Program-made: the position numbers and the translations under genes | Source: Escherichia coli | GTDB lineage: Bacteria; Pseudomonadota; Gammaproteobacteria; Enterobacterales; Enterobacteriaceae | DNA: 64,000 nt | Assembly: GCF_011881725.1 (NCBI RefSeq) | Contig: NZ_JAATUR010000019.1 | Location: 16,542-80,541 of the forward strand | Direction: 5' to 3' | Notes under the pieces: generated by a model | What the model was told of the DNA's origin: nothing | The model's database searches: none | The model's input: the letters and a program-made list of their open reading frames with translations, nothing else | Part shown: positions 54,728 to 64,000 of the stretch, in pieces | Layout: every line of letters starts with the position of its first letter | Numbering within the stretch: position 1 is the stretch's first letter

Positions 54728-57364
54728 ATGAGCGACCTTGCGAGAGAAATTACACCGGTCAACATTGAGGAAGAGCTGAAGAGCTCCTATCTGGATTATG
54801 CGATGTCGGTCATTGTTGGCCGTGCGCTGCCGGATGTCCGAGATGGCCTGAAGCCGGTACACCGTCGCGTACTTTACGCCATGAACGTACTAGGCAATGA
54901 CTGGAACAAAGCCTATAAAAAATCTGCCCGTGTCGTTGGTGACGTAATCGGTAAATACCATCCCCATGGTGACTCGGCGGTCTATGACACGATCGTCCGT
55001 ATGGCGCAGCCATTCTCGCTGCGTTACATGCTGGTAGACGGTCAGGGTAACTTCGGTTCCATCGACGGCGACTCTGCGGCGGCAATGCGTTATACGGAAA
55101 TCCGTCTGGCGAAAATTGCCCATGAACTGATGGCCGATCTCGAAAAAGAGACGGTCGATTTCGTTGATAACTATGACGGCACGGAAAAAATTCCGGACGT
55201 CATGCCGACCAAAATTCCTAACCTGCTGGTGAACGGTTCTTCCGGTATCGCCGTAGGTATGGCAACTAACATCCCGCCGCACAACCTGACGGAAGTCATC
55301 AACGGTTGTCTGGCGTATATCGATGATGAAGACATCAGCATTGAAGGGCTGATGGAACACATCCCGGGTCCTGATTTCCCGACGGCGGCAATCATCAACG
55401 GTCGTCGTGGTATTGAAGAAGCTTACCGTACCGGTCGCGGCAAGGTATATATCCGTGCCCGTGCCGAGGTGGAAGTTGACGCCAAAACCGGGCGTGAGAC
55501 CATTATCGTCCACGAAATTCCGTATCAGGTGAACAAAGCGCGCTTGATCGAGAAGATTGCGGAACTGGTAAAAGAAAAACGCGTGGAAGGCATCAGCGCG
55601 CTGCGTGACGAGTCTGACAAAGACGGTATGCGCATCGTGATTGAAGTGAAACGCGATGCGGTCGGTGAAGTGGTGCTCAATAATCTCTACTCTCAGACCC
55701 AGTTGCAGGTTTCTTTCGGTATCAACATGGTGGCATTGCACCATGGTCAGCCGAAGATCATGAACCTGAAAGACATCATTGCGGCGTTTGTCCGTCACCG
55801 CCGCGAAGTGGTGACCCGTCGTACCATTTTCGAACTGCGTAAAGCCCGCGACCGTGCTCATATCCTTGAAGCATTAGCCGTGGCGCTGGCGAACATCGAC
55901 CCGATCATCGAACTGATCCGTCATGCGCCGACACCAGCAGAAGCAAAAACCGCGCTGGTTGCTAATCCGTGGCAGTTGGGTAACGTTGCCGCGATGCTGG
56001 AACGTGCGGGCGACGATGCTGCGCGTCCGGAATGGCTGGAGCCAGAGTTCGGCGTGCGTGATGGTCTGTACTATCTGACCGAACAGCAAGCCCAGGCGAT
56101 TCTGGATCTGCGTCTGCAGAAACTGACCGGCCTTGAGCACGAAAAACTGCTCGACGAATACAAAGAGTTGCTGGATCAGATTGCGGAGCTGTTGCGTATT
56201 CTGGGTAGCGCCGATCGTCTGATGGAAGTTATCCGTGAAGAGCTGGAGCTGGTTCGTGAACAGTTCGGTGATAAACGCCGCACTGAAATTACGGCTAACA
56301 GCGCAGACATCAACCTGGAAGATCTGATCACTCAGGAAGATGTAGTCGTCACGCTCTCTCACCAGGGTTACGTGAAGTATCAGCCGCTTTCTGAATACGA
56401 AGCGCAGCGTCGTGGCGGGAAAGGTAAATCCGCCGCACGTATAAAAGAAGAAGACTTTATTGACCGACTGCTGGTGGCGAACACTCACGATCATATCCTG
56501 TGCTTCTCCAGCCGTGGTCGCGTCTATTCGATGAAAGTCTACCAGTTGCCGGAAGCGACTCGTGGCGCGCGTGGTCGTCCGATCGTCAACCTGCTGCCGC
56601 TGGAGCAGGACGAACGTATTACCGCAATCCTGCCGGTGACCGAGTTTGAAGAAGGCGTGAAAGTCTTCATGGCGACCGCCAACGGGACCGTGAAGAAAAC
56701 CGTCCTCACCGAGTTCAACCGTCTGCGTACCGCCGGTAAAGTGGCGATCAAACTGGTTGAAGGCGATGAACTGATCGGCGTTGACCTGACCAGCGGTGAA
56801 GACGAAGTGATGCTGTTCTCCGCCGAAGGTAAAGTGGTGCGCTTTAAAGAGTCTTCTGTTCGTGCGATGGGCTGCAACACCACTGGTGTTCGCGGTATCC
56901 GTTTAGGCGAAGGCGATAAAGTCGTGTCTCTGATCGTACCGCGTGGCGATGGCGCAATCCTCACTGCAACACAAAACGGTTACGGTAAACGTACTGCGGT
57001 GGCGGAATACCCAACGAAGTCGCGTGCGACGAAAGGGGTTATCTCCATCAAGGTTACCGAACGTAACGGTTTAGTGGTTGGCGCGGTGCAGGTTGATGAC
57101 TGCGACCAGATCATGATGATCACTGATGCCGGTACGCTGGTGCGTACTCGCGTTTCAGAAATCAGCATCGTGGGCCGTAACACCCAGGGCGTAATTCTCA
57201 TCCGTACAGCGGAAGGGGAAAACGTGGTGGGGCTGCAACGTGTTGCAGAACCGGTTGACGAGGAAGATCTGGATACCATCGACGGCAGTGCCGCGGAAGG
57301 GGACGATGAAATCGCTCCGGAAGTGGAAAGCGACGATGATGTCGCAGACGACGCTGACGAGTAA
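54728..57364 (+). CDS. gyrA: DNA gyrase subunit A
   Basis: GyrA (878 residues) is the DNA-cleaving subunit of gyrase, which adds negative supercoils. The winged-helix/tower core carries the active-site tyrosine in [10 protein letters not shown] (Tyr122). The quinolone-resistance region reads [11 protein letters not shown], with Ser83 and Asp87 both wild type. The C-terminal beta-pinwheel contains the GyrA-box QRRGGKG near residue 560 and ends in an acidic tail rich in Asp and Glu, which is a few residues longer than I recall for K-12. A terminator follows. Confidence 0.98.
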   Translation: MSDLAREITPVNIEEELKSSYLDYAMSVIVGRALPDVRDGLKPVHRRVLYAMNVLGNDWNKAYKKSARVVGDVIGKYHPHGDSAVYDTIVRMAQPFSLRYMLVDGQGNFGSIDGDSAAAMRYTEIRLAKIAHELMADLEKETVDFVDNYDGTEKIPDVMPTKIPNLLVNGSSGIAVGMATNIPPHNLTEVINGCLAYIDDEDISIEGLMEHIPGPDFPTAAIINGRRGIEEAYRTGRGKVYIRARAEVEVDAKTGRETIIVHEIPYQVNKARLIEKIAELVKEKRVEGISALRDESDKDGMRIVIEVKRDAVGEVVLNNLYSQTQLQVSFGINMVALHHGQPKIMNLKDIIAAFVRHRREVVTRRTIFELRKARDRAHILEALAVALANIDPIIELIRHAPTPAEAKTALVANPWQLGNVAAMLERAGDDAARPEWLEPEFGVRDGLYYLTEQQAQAILDLRLQKLTGLEHEKLLDEYKELLDQIAELLRILGSADRLMEVIREELELVREQFGDKRRTEITANSADINLEDLITQEDVVVTLSHQGYVKYQPLSEYEAQRRGGKGKSAARIKEEDFIDRLLVANTHDHILCFSSRGRVYSMKVYQLPEATRGARGRPIVNLLPLEQDERITAILPVTEFEEGVKVFMATANGTVKKTVLTEFNRLRTAGKVAIKLVEGDELIGVDLTSGEDEVMLFSAEGKVVRFKESSVRAMGCNTTGVRGIRLGEGDKVVSLIVPRGDGAILTATQNGYGKRTAVAEYPTKSRATKGVISIKVTERNGLVVGAVQVDDCDQIMMITDAGTLVRTRVSEISIVGRNTQGVILIRTAEGENVVGLQRVAEPVDEEDLDTIDGSAAEGDDEIAPEVESDDDVADDADE

Positions 57365-57377
57365 TCAATCAAGTTAG

Positions 57378-57402
57378 AAGGGCCGAATCTTCGGCCCTTT
57401 AC
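57378..57402 (+). terminator. Terminator of gyrA
   Basis: AAGGGCCGAA at 57378-57387 pairs with TTCGGCCCTT at 57390-57399, followed by T. The loop is only two bases (TC). Confidence 0.88.
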
Positions 57403-57479
57403 TTTGCTGACGTTAGTCTGTTACATGCGCATCGCGGCTGAAACAGATAACCACCCGCCATGCGAGTGGTTCTGATGTG

Positions 57480-58664
57480 TTAATTCAATCGTTCAATCAC
57501 CATCGCAATTCCCTGACCGCCACCAATACACAGTGTTGCCAGGCCGAGTGTTTTATCGCGTGCCTGCATTGCATGTAGCAGTGTGACCAGAATACGCGCG
57601 CCGCTGGCGCCGATAGGATGTCCAAGTGCGATGGCCCCGCCGTTGACATTCACTTTCTCAGGATCAAAGCCCAGCGTTTTCCCTACAGCAAGGAACTGCG
57701 CGGCAAACGCTTCATTGGCTTCGATGAGATCAATGTCTGCCAGTTGCAGCCCCGCCAGTTGTAACGCTTTTTGTGTGGCGGGAACTGGCCCCATTCCCAT
57801 CAACGCGGGGGCTACGCCGCCGCTGGCATAACTTTTAATGCGTGCCAGTGGTTTCAGGCCTGCCGCCAGCGCCGCAGATTCCTCCATTATCACCAGTGCG
57901 GCAGCACCGTCGTTAATACCAGACGCGTTCCCGGCGGTGACTGTTCCTGCTTTGTCGAATGCCGGGCGCAATGCAGCTAACCCTTCAGCCGTAGAATCCG
58001 CTTTCGGGAATTCGTCTTGATTGAAGACGAAGGTTTTCTTCCGTGTGACGATATTTACCGGGACAATTTCGGCTGTGAAAGCGCCGGACTCAATGGCCGC
58101 AGCCGCTTTACGCTGTGAATGCAGTGCCAGTTCATCCTGCATTTCACGGGTAATACCGTACTCTTTGGCCACGTTTTCAGCGGTAATTCCCATATGATAA
58201 CCGTGGGTGGCGCACATCAGCCCATCGCGCAGGATTACGTCATAAACTTGTCCATCTCCCAGACGGTACCCAGAGCGCGCTTTTGCATCGAGTAAGTAGG
58301 GCGCTAAACTCATGTTCTCCATACCACCCGCAACGATACTTTGCGCCTGGCCGGCCTGAATCGCCTGGGCGGCAAGCGCCACGCTTTTCAGACCCGAACC
58401 ACACACTTTATTGACTGTGTATCCGCACACCGTTTCAGCCAGTCCGCCTTTTAGCAGCGCCTGGCGTGCCGGGTTTTGCCCCAGCCCGGCTTGCAACACG
58501 TTACCCATAATCACTTCATCGACGTGTTGTGAATCGATTTTCGCGCGTTCAATGGCAGCCTGAATCACCGTTGCCCCCAGATCGATGGCGCTGGTGGAAG
58601 CGAGTGAACCATTAAAACTACCGATAGCAGTACGAACAGCGCTGACAATGACACAATTTTTCAT
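57480..58664 (-). CDS. atoB: Acetyl-CoA acetyltransferase (acetoacetyl-CoA thiolase) AtoB
   Basis: AtoB (394 residues) splits acetoacetyl-CoA to two acetyl-CoA in short-chain fatty acid and acetoacetate breakdown. Thiolase active-site residues are visible: Cys88 in [11 protein letters not shown], the histidine in [17 protein letters not shown] and Cys in TLCIGGGQG. It is the last gene of atoDAEB, 30 bases after atoE. A hairpin-like pair, CCACTCGC... with ...GCGAGTGG, lies at 57453-57470 (ACCCGCCATGCGAGTGGT) but it is imperfect. Confidence 0.97.
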   Translation of the reverse strand: MKNCVIVSAVRTAIGSFNGSLASTSAIDLGATVIQAAIERAKIDSQHVDEVIMGNVLQAGLGQNPARQALLKGGLAETVCGYTVNKVCGSGLKSVALAAQAIQAGQAQSIVAGGMENMSLAPYLLDAKARSGYRLGDGQVYDVILRDGLMCATHGYHMGITAENVAKEYGITREMQDELALHSQRKAAAAIESGAFTAEIVPVNIVTRKKTFVFNQDEFPKADSTAEGLAALRPAFDKAGTVTAGNASGINDGAAALVIMEESAALAAGLKPLARIKSYASGGVAPALMGMGPVPATQKALQLAGLQLADIDLIEANEAFAAQFLAVGKTLGFDPEKVNVNGGAIALGHPIGASGARILVTLLHAMQARDKTLGLATLCIGGGQGIAMVIERLN

Positions 58665-58694
58665 TTTATATTCCTTCTGTCTGTAGGGTTGCCG

Positions 58695-60017
58695 TCAGAA
58701 CAGCGTTAAACCAATAACGAAAATGATGCCGGAGAAGAGTAGAGCTGTGATGCAATAACCCATGATGTCGCGGACACCGAGTCCAGCGATGGCTAGCGCA
58801 GGAAGCGCCCAAAAGGGTTGTGCCATGTTCATCCACTGTTCACCGTAAGCAATTGCCATGACTGATTTACCCAGATCAGCTCCCAGAGCCTGGGCTGCAG
58901 GGATCACGAACGGCCCCTGAATAACCCAGTGACCGCCGCCAGAAGGGACGGCAAAGTTAATCAGTGCAGAGCTAAAAAAGGTCATCAATGGGAAGGTGTC
59001 TTTATTGGCGACATTGATGAAAAACTCGGTGATCAGGCCACCCAGGCCGGAGTGTTCCATCATTAACTGGATCCCGGCGTAGAAAGGGAATTGCACCAGA
59101 ATACCGGCAGTACTGCGCGCAGCCGCGCTGATAGCACGCATATAAGCCATTGGCGTTTTATGCAGTAGCAGGCCCGCAATCATAAACATCAGATTGACGG
59201 TATTGATGGTGATGTTGAATCCATTTTCGATGAAGTACATCGCCAGGTAAGCGATACCGAGTGCGCCGATGATCAACGTCAGGATGCGACTTTCTTCCAG
59301 TTTCTCAGAGGGAGGGGCGTCTTTCGGTAACTGTTTCTGAAAATCAGCCTCTTCCAGCAACAGCTTTGGATCGATACTCACCACATCGGAAGGCTTAGGC
59401 ATCATCATGCGGGTGATAAAAGGCATCACCACAATTAGCGCGACAGTGATGAAAATATTGAAGCCAGTTAACAGAGTATCGCCCACCGGGATAAGTCCGG
59501 CGATATGTTCAACCGGGTTGCCTGGTGTTGCTGCCAACAGAGGCATTGAACCAGAGAAGCCGCCACCCCAGGTGAGAAAACCAATGTAGGCGCATGCAAT
59601 CAGCAACGGGTAATCAGAACCTGGGACTCGCCGGGCAACTTCACGGGCAAACATTGCGCCGACCACCAGACCAAATCCCCAGTTGATGACACAAGCGACT
59701 GAGCCGAAGAAAGTGACCAGCATAACGCCCTGTACGGGCGTTTTTGCGGCAGAGGCAGCGGTGCGGAGCAGGCTTTTCACAGGACCAGAGCTGGCGAGTG
59801 CATGACCGGTTACGATGATCAGCGCCATCTGCATACCGAATGCCAGTAAGTTCCAGAAGCCATCACCCCAGAATTTCACCATACTGATGGGGGTCTGTGG
59901 CGTTAGCCAAAGCGCGATGACGAATGTCAACAGTGTCAGTAGCATGGCAAAGATCAATGGATCGGGAAGCCAGCGACTGACGACGCGTGTCATCAGGCGG
60001 GATATACGACCGATCAT
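58695..60017 (-). CDS. atoE: Short-chain fatty acid transporter AtoE
   Basis: AtoE (440 residues) belongs to the short-chain fatty acid uptake (AtoE) family and imports acetoacetate or butyrate. About eleven to twelve hydrophobic helices are visible. Conserved stretches include INWGFGLVVGAMFAREVARR and the NFAVPSGGGHWVIQGPFV loop. It starts in a four-base overlap with the atoA stop. The length is normal and no disruption is seen. Confidence 0.95.
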   Translation of the reverse strand: MIGRISRLMTRVVSRWLPDPLIFAMLLTLLTFVIALWLTPQTPISMVKFWGDGFWNLLAFGMQMALIIVTGHALASSGPVKSLLRTAASAAKTPVQGVMLVTFFGSVACVINWGFGLVVGAMFAREVARRVPGSDYPLLIACAYIGFLTWGGGFSGSMPLLAATPGNPVEHIAGLIPVGDTLLTGFNIFITVALIVVMPFITRMMMPKPSDVVSIDPKLLLEEADFQKQLPKDAPPSEKLEESRILTLIIGALGIAYLAMYFIENGFNITINTVNLMFMIAGLLLHKTPMAYMRAISAAARSTAGILVQFPFYAGIQLMMEHSGLGGLITEFFINVANKDTFPLMTFFSSALINFAVPSGGGHWVIQGPFVIPAAQALGADLGKSVMAIAYGEQWMNMAQPFWALPALAIAGLGVRDIMGYCITALLFSGIIFVIGLTLF

Positions 60018-60664
60018 AACCCACCCCGCTGCATATTCAGATCGGGAGCCACCTCAAACTGGGCTTCTGTCCTGGCGCGAACGGTGGCTAAATCACATCC
60101 TTCAGCAATTTCTGTGAGCCACATTTTTCCGTCAATAAATTGGAAAACGGCAAGTTCAGTCACCAGCATATGGACAGCATTCTGGGCGGTAAGCGGCATC
60201 GTGCAGCGACGCAAAATTTTGGCTGAGCCATCTTTTGCGCAATGTTCCATCGCGATAATGACTTTTTTCGCCCCGGTTACCAGATCCATTGCTCCCCCCA
60301 TACCGGGTACCATTTTTCCCGGCACGACCCAGTTTGCGAGGTTGGCTTCTTCATCCACCTGCAAACCACCGAGTACGCAGGCATCAATATGACCGCCACG
60401 AATCAGAGCAAATGACATGGCACTGTCAAACATGGCAGCACCCGGCAAAATACCGCATGGCTGCCCACCCGCATTGACCAGATCGGGATTAACGGTTGTC
60501 ACCGGACCAAGTCCCAGAAAACCGTTTTCTGATTGCAGGGTGATATGAATACCCTCCGGCAGATAGTTGGCGACCATCGTCGGTAGGCCAATGCCGAGGT
60601 TTACGATGTCACCATCACGAAGTTCTTGTGCAACACGGCGTGCAATACGTTGTTTCGCGTCCAT
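60014..60664 (-). CDS. atoA: Acetyl-CoA:acetoacetyl-CoA transferase beta subunit
   Basis: AtoA (216 residues) carries the catalytic glutamate of the class I CoA-transferase, in LQSENGFLGLGP (Glu46), which forms the covalent glutamyl-CoA intermediate. With AtoD it moves CoA from acetyl-CoA to acetoacetate or short fatty acids. A glycine-rich loop, VNLGIGLPTMVANYLPEG, is at residues 21-38. Its ATG overlaps the atoD stop by one base (TAATG). Confidence 0.96.
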   Translation of the reverse strand: MDAKQRIARRVAQELRDGDIVNLGIGLPTMVANYLPEGIHITLQSENGFLGLGPVTTVNPDLVNAGGQPCGILPGAAMFDSAMSFALIRGGHIDACVLGGLQVDEEANLANWVVPGKMVPGMGGAMDLVTGAKKVIIAMEHCAKDGSAKILRRCTMPLTAQNAVHMLVTELAVFQFIDGKMWLTEIAEGCDLATVRARTEAQFEVAPDLNMQRGGL

Positions 60665-61326
60665 TATTTGCTCTCCTGTGGAATGATGATGTGGTCAATA
60701 ACAGCACCGGGGGTGACGATTTGGTCGGGGTGCAGTTCGCCGGTTTCGACAAGTTCATCTGGTTCCACCAGCGTAATATCAGCCGCAAGGGCAATCTGGG
60801 GGTTAAAGTTGCGGGCGCTAAGTTGATAGGTAAGGTTGCCAAGACTGTCGCAACGATGCGCGCGTATCAGCGCCAGATCGGCGCGTAGTGGGCGTTCAAG
60901 CAACCAGGTTTTGCCATCAAGGGTGAGTGTTTGTTTGCCTTCTTCGACGACGGTGCCGACACCGGTTGGGGTCAGAAAGCCGCCAAGTCCGGCACCACCA
61001 CAGCGAATTTGCTCTATTAGAGTACCTTGTGGCACCAGAACGACTTCCATCTCTCCGGAAATCATACGGCGACCTGTTTCCGGGTTAGTCCCGATATGCG
61101 AAGCGATCACTTTGCTGACCCGACCGTTAACAATAAGTGGGCCAATACCTGTATCGACAAATGCGGTATCATTGGCAATCAGTGTCAGATCGCTGACGCC
61201 AGACTCCAGTAACGCTCCGACAAGGCGGGATGGCGTGCCAACTCCCATAAATCCGCCTACCATGATGGTCATGCCGTCGCGAAAGAAGCCGCTGGCGTCC
61301 TGTAATGTCATCAATTTTGTTTTCAT
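60664..61326 (-). CDS. atoD: Acetyl-CoA:acetoacetyl-CoA transferase alpha subunit
   Basis: AtoD (220 residues) is the alpha subunit of the same CoA-transferase. The family motif [16 protein letters not shown] is at about residues 23-38 and [16 protein letters not shown] near residue 110. It is the first gene of the atoDAEB operon, behind a sigma-54 promoter and the AtoC enhancer. The ATG at 61326 follows AGAGGGAAAAATA. Confidence 0.96.
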   Translation of the reverse strand: MKTKLMTLQDASGFFRDGMTIMVGGFMGVGTPSRLVGALLESGVSDLTLIANDTAFVDTGIGPLIVNGRVSKVIASHIGTNPETGRRMISGEMEVVLVPQGTLIEQIRCGGAGLGGFLTPTGVGTVVEEGKQTLTLDGKTWLLERPLRADLALIRAHRCDSLGNLTYQLSARNFNPQIALAADITLVEPDELVETGELHPDQIVTPGAVIDHIIIPQESK

Positions 61327-61371
61327 TATTTTTCCCTCTTATATACACCGTTGTGGGTACGCTTAGGGAAT

Positions 61372-61387
61372 AGCAAGAGGGATGCCA
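61372..61387 (-). promoter_or_regulatory. Sigma-54 promoter of atoDAEB
   Basis: On the minus strand TGGCATCCCTCTTGCT matches the -24/-12 consensus TGGCAC-N5-TTGCW with one mismatch. It lies 46 bases before the atoD start, as needed for AtoC-activated transcription. Confidence 0.88.
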
Positions 61388-61466
61388 AAATGATAATGTT
61401 TGGTGTTTTTTTATAACTTATTGAATATTAAGATTTAAAAACACGAGGTGTTGTGGGGGGAGAGCA

Positions 61467-61513
61467 GTTGCTATGCAAAAATTTGCGCAGTGTGCAAATT
61501 TTTGCATAGCAAC
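61467..61513. promoter_or_regulatory. AtoC enhancer site
   Basis: GTTGCTATGCAAAAATTTGC (61467-61486) and its exact reverse complement at 61494-61513 flank seven bases. This matches the pair of inverted 20-bp AtoC sites known upstream of atoDAEB. It lies about 80 bases upstream of the -24 element and only nine bases after the atoC stop. Confidence 0.88.
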
Positions 61514-61521
61514 TTTTGGCG

Positions 61522-62907
61522 TCAAACACCCGTCGGATCGATGCCGTATTCCTGGAGTTTATACATTAAAGCGCGCCGGCTGATGCCCAGCATTAACGCG
61601 GTACGAGTACGGTTTCCTTCCTGTTGTTCCAGAACTTCCATAATAATGTGCTTTTCGACGCGTTTAATTTCCTCTTTTAAATTACGTTCGCCCGTTGGCG
61701 TTGTTTTCGCTTCACCAGTGGTAAGGACAGGCTGACGAAGTTTGGGGGGAAGATCCTCTGCAAAAATGACCGGACCTGAGTTCATCACGACGGCGCGTTC
61801 AATGACGTTGGAAAGTTCACGAATGTTTCCCGGCCATGACCAGGCAGTAAGCAGTGACATTGCCGTAGGATCGATTTCAATAATATCGCGTTGGTTTTCG
61901 GCACTGAATTTTTGTAAAAAGTGGTTTGCTAATAATGATATATCTTCACGACGTTCTCGTAGAGGCGGTAACATTAAATGAATGACGTTGAGACGATAAA
62001 AGAGATCCTCCCGGAAAGAGCCTTCTTTTACCATTGCCTGTAAATCACGGTTTGTCGCGGCAATAATGCGAATATCAACCTTAATCGTTTGACTCCCACC
62101 AATTCGCTCGAACTCTTTTTCCTGAAGGATGCGTAGAAGTTTAGCCTGAAGGATCAGTGGCATTTCCCCAATCTCATCGAGAAATAAAGTTCCTTGATCT
62201 GCACGTTCAAATAATCCCTGCCGTAGTGTTTGCGCGCCAGTAAATGCGCCTTTTTCATGACCAAAGAGTTCACTTTCCAGCAAGGACTCTGGCAATGCTG
62301 CACAATTAACTTTTATAAATGGCCCTGTAGCCCGACGCGAATTATAGTGAATCGCAGTGGCAATCAGTTCTTTACCTGTGCCGCTTTCGCCGCTAATAAG
62401 CACACTCGCCTGAGAAAGTGCAATTTTGGCGGTATCTTTGCAAATCTCCTGCATTCCTGGACTGTTGGTGAGAATATGCCCCCATTGCCAGCTGTTGCTC
62501 AATGCCTGGTGTAGATGACGGATCTCTTTTTTCATTGACTGGAGTTGTAAAGCACGCTGAATGATTAAATTCAGTTCATCGAGATCAAAGGGTTTAATCA
62601 CATAATCAAATGCACCACAGCGTAATGCTTCGACAGCAGTTTCAACTTCGGCATAAGCGGTCATCAAAATGACGGGTGTGCGGTTGTCCCGGCGACGGAT
62701 CTCCTTCAATGCGTTAATGCCGTCCATCTCTGGCATACGAATATCCATTAACACCAGGTCTGGGGAAATGTCGGCAAACAGTTGAATTGCCGTGCGACCA
62801 TTATTGGCGCAGTGGGTTTCGTATCCTTGTAATGCAAACGCGGTACTTAACATGCGGCGAACATTATCTTCATCATCAACAATAAGAATTCGGTGAATAG
62901 GCTTCAT
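61522..62907 (-). CDS. atoC: Sigma-54-dependent response regulator AtoC
   Basis: AtoC (461 residues) activates atoDAEB in response to acetoacetate; it has also been called antizyme in polyamine studies. The receiver domain (1-120) has the phospho-acceptor Asp55 in VLMDIRM. The AAA+ domain has Walker A GESGTGKE (173-180) and the sigma-54 contact loop GAFTGA (221-226). The C-terminal Fis-type helix-turn-helix reads RTALMLGISRRALMYKLQEY. The start is the ATG at 62907 (MKPIHRILIVDDED). It overlaps the 3' end of atoS by 32 bases. Confidence 0.96.
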   Translation of the reverse strand: MKPIHRILIVDDEDNVRRMLSTAFALQGYETHCANNGRTAIQLFADISPDLVLMDIRMPEMDGINALKEIRRRDNRTPVILMTAYAEVETAVEALRCGAFDYVIKPFDLDELNLIIQRALQLQSMKKEIRHLHQALSNSWQWGHILTNSPGMQEICKDTAKIALSQASVLISGESGTGKELIATAIHYNSRRATGPFIKVNCAALPESLLESELFGHEKGAFTGAQTLRQGLFERADQGTLFLDEIGEMPLILQAKLLRILQEKEFERIGGSQTIKVDIRIIAATNRDLQAMVKEGSFREDLFYRLNVIHLMLPPLRERREDISLLANHFLQKFSAENQRDIIEIDPTAMSLLTAWSWPGNIRELSNVIERAVVMNSGPVIFAEDLPPKLRQPVLTTGEAKTTPTGERNLKEEIKRVEKHIIMEVLEQQEGNRTRTALMLGISRRALMYKLQEYGIDPTGV

Positions 62908-64000
62908 ACGTTCTAATTTCCTGTGGGTTAATCGGTAAAATGAGGGTGAATTTCGCTCCGCAGCCAGGCATGCTGGTAACGCGAATATCACCCTGATGAG
63001 CGTTGATGATGCGTTGACTCAGTGCCAGACCAAGACCGGTCCCTGATGCTTTTGTCGTGAAAAAGGGATCGAAGATTTTTTTCTGTAGGGTGGGGTCAAT
63101 ACCACAGCCATTATCTTCGATCGAAATTGCCTGTTGTGATGGTGTTTCTTGCCAGGTATGAATATGTATTTCGCCGCGCGCGCCGATAGCCTGGACGGCG
63201 TTAATTAAGATGTTTAGTAATACTTGTTTAAGCAGTTCACGATCGCCAGTAATGGGGCCTAATGCTGTATCCAGTTCGGAATTGAAGTTAATTCGTGCCT
63301 GAATACCTGAGGTTTGTACCAGCACCAGTGTTTCTTCAATTAATGCATTAATATAGACCTGCTGCCATTTATTGTGTCGTGGGCGGGAAAAGTCCAGTAA
63401 TTGCTGAATGACTTTGTTGATTGAATCTATTTCTTTTAGCACGACTGACAGATATTCCTGATGGACGGGATCGGCCATTTGTTGGCGCAGGATCTGCACA
63501 TACCCACGAATCGCCGTCAGCGGATTACGCACTTCATGTGCTACACCCGCCATCAGTTCTCCCAGCGTAGCAAGCCGTTCTGCTTGTGCCATGCGGCGTT
63601 GTGTCTCTTTGCGTGCGGTTAAATCAGAAAAAATCACCAGTGCGCCAATGAGTTCGCCATGAGCGTTATGGATCTGACTGGTCGTGACACTGAGTTCGAT
63701 CGTTCGGGCGCGACCAGGAAAGCTGACTTCCAATGCCATATGCTCAGTCCCGTGTTCCAGTGTATCCAGGACGGGACTACAGAACGGTGTATTGTCGAAT
63801 AATGTGGCATAGGACTGCCCCACTAGTTCATGGCGTTTATATCCCGTTATGGCTTCTGCCGCTGGATTCATGGTGATGACATCACCTGAACGGTTAATCG
63901 CAATAACGCCATCAGCGGCATTTTCAATGATCAGATCGTTAAGCGTTTTGGTTTCCCGGAGCGATTGCGCAAGATTATTGACGCTTTGGCTAATTTGGCC
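62876..64000 (-). CDS. atoS: Sensor histidine kinase AtoS, 3' part
   Basis: This is the C-terminal 374 residues of AtoS; the gene runs off the right edge, so the periplasmic sensor, membrane helices and most of the HAMP domain are missing. Visible parts are the end of the HAMP linker (NNLAQSLRETKTLNDLI) and a PAS domain (about 63550-63930). The HisKA helix follows with the phospho-acceptor in GVAHEVRNPLTAI, then the ATPase boxes in LLKQVLLNILINAVQA (N box), IEDNGCGID (G1) and GTGLGLALSQRI (G2). AtoS phosphorylates AtoC. The C-terminal tail after LPINPQ differs from K-12 and runs into atoC. Confidence 0.95.
   Translation of the reverse strand, partial: GQISQSVNNLAQSLRETKTLNDLIIENAADGVIAINRSGDVITMNPAAEAITGYKRHELVGQSYATLFDNTPFCSPVLDTLEHGTEHMALEVSFPGRARTIELSVTTSQIHNAHGELIGALVIFSDLTARKETQRRMAQAERLATLGELMAGVAHEVRNPLTAIRGYVQILRQQMADPVHQEYLSVVLKEIDSINKVIQQLLDFSRPRHNKWQQVYINALIEETLVLVQTSGIQARINFNSELDTALGPITGDRELLKQVLLNILINAVQAIGARGEIHIHTWQETPSQQAISIEDNGCGIDPTLQKKIFDPFFTTKASGTGLGLALSQRIINAHQGDIRVTSMPGCGAKFTLILPINPQEIRTYEAYSPNSYC

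Noticed and set aside
61467..61513. Very strong inverted repeat read as an atoC terminator
   Set aside because: No T-run follows and the sequence matches the known AtoC binding sites, so it is called as an enhancer.

Overview
The window is chromosomal DNA from the genus Escherichia. Gene order and protein sequences match the E. coli chromosome from lrhA through nuo, men, rhm, glp, nrd, gyrA and ato, read in the reverse of the usual K-12 map orientation. From memory, the nuo, nrd and gyrA products are nearly identical to K-12. InaA, YfaL, Rbn, MenF, AtoC and AtoS differ noticeably. A divergent E. coli lineage or a close Escherichia relative is therefore more likely than a K-12-like strain, but no alignment was run. 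There is no rRNA, tRNA, insertion sequence, prophage or CRISPR array.

Layout. 1-2171: the LysR-type regulator lrhA between long non-coding flanks. 2172-17246: the complete nuoA-N operon for respiratory complex I, ending in a strong terminator. 17263-19362: yfbM and yfbL, then the two ends of a gutted yfbK; elaD is missing. 19360-21206: rbn, elaA and elaB. 21242-28237: menF-D-H-B-C-E for menaquinone synthesis. 28347-30113: pmrD, a deletion scar where arnBCADTEF should be, then ais and nudI. 30394-36623: yfaZ, yfaY and the L-rhamnonate genes rhmR-D-T-A. 36664-37626: the Rpn-family nuclease rpnE. 37820-44640: glpABC divergent from glpTQ. 44750-49269: inaA, yfaE, nrdB and nrdA. 49958-53735: the autotransporter yfaL, probably frameshifted. 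53859-57402: ubiG divergent from gyrA. 57480-64000: atoB-E-A-D, atoC and the 3' part of atoS.

The genes fit an enteric facultative anaerobe. Complex I feeds electrons into quinones made by the men and ubi pathways. The glp genes import and oxidise glycerol-3-phosphate anaerobically. The nrd genes make dNTPs, and the ato and rhm genes catabolise short-chain fatty acids and L-rhamnonate.

The unusual content is gene loss. The aminoarabinose lipid A operon arnBCADTEF is reduced to a scar of about 160 bp that joins the start of arnB to the last codons of arnF. Its PmrA box and its connector gene pmrD remain. A perfect PmrA-type box also lies upstream of inaA. yfbK/elaD is a second deletion scar. 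yfaL appears to be switched off by one extra A in an A6 tract inside its signal-peptide coding region.
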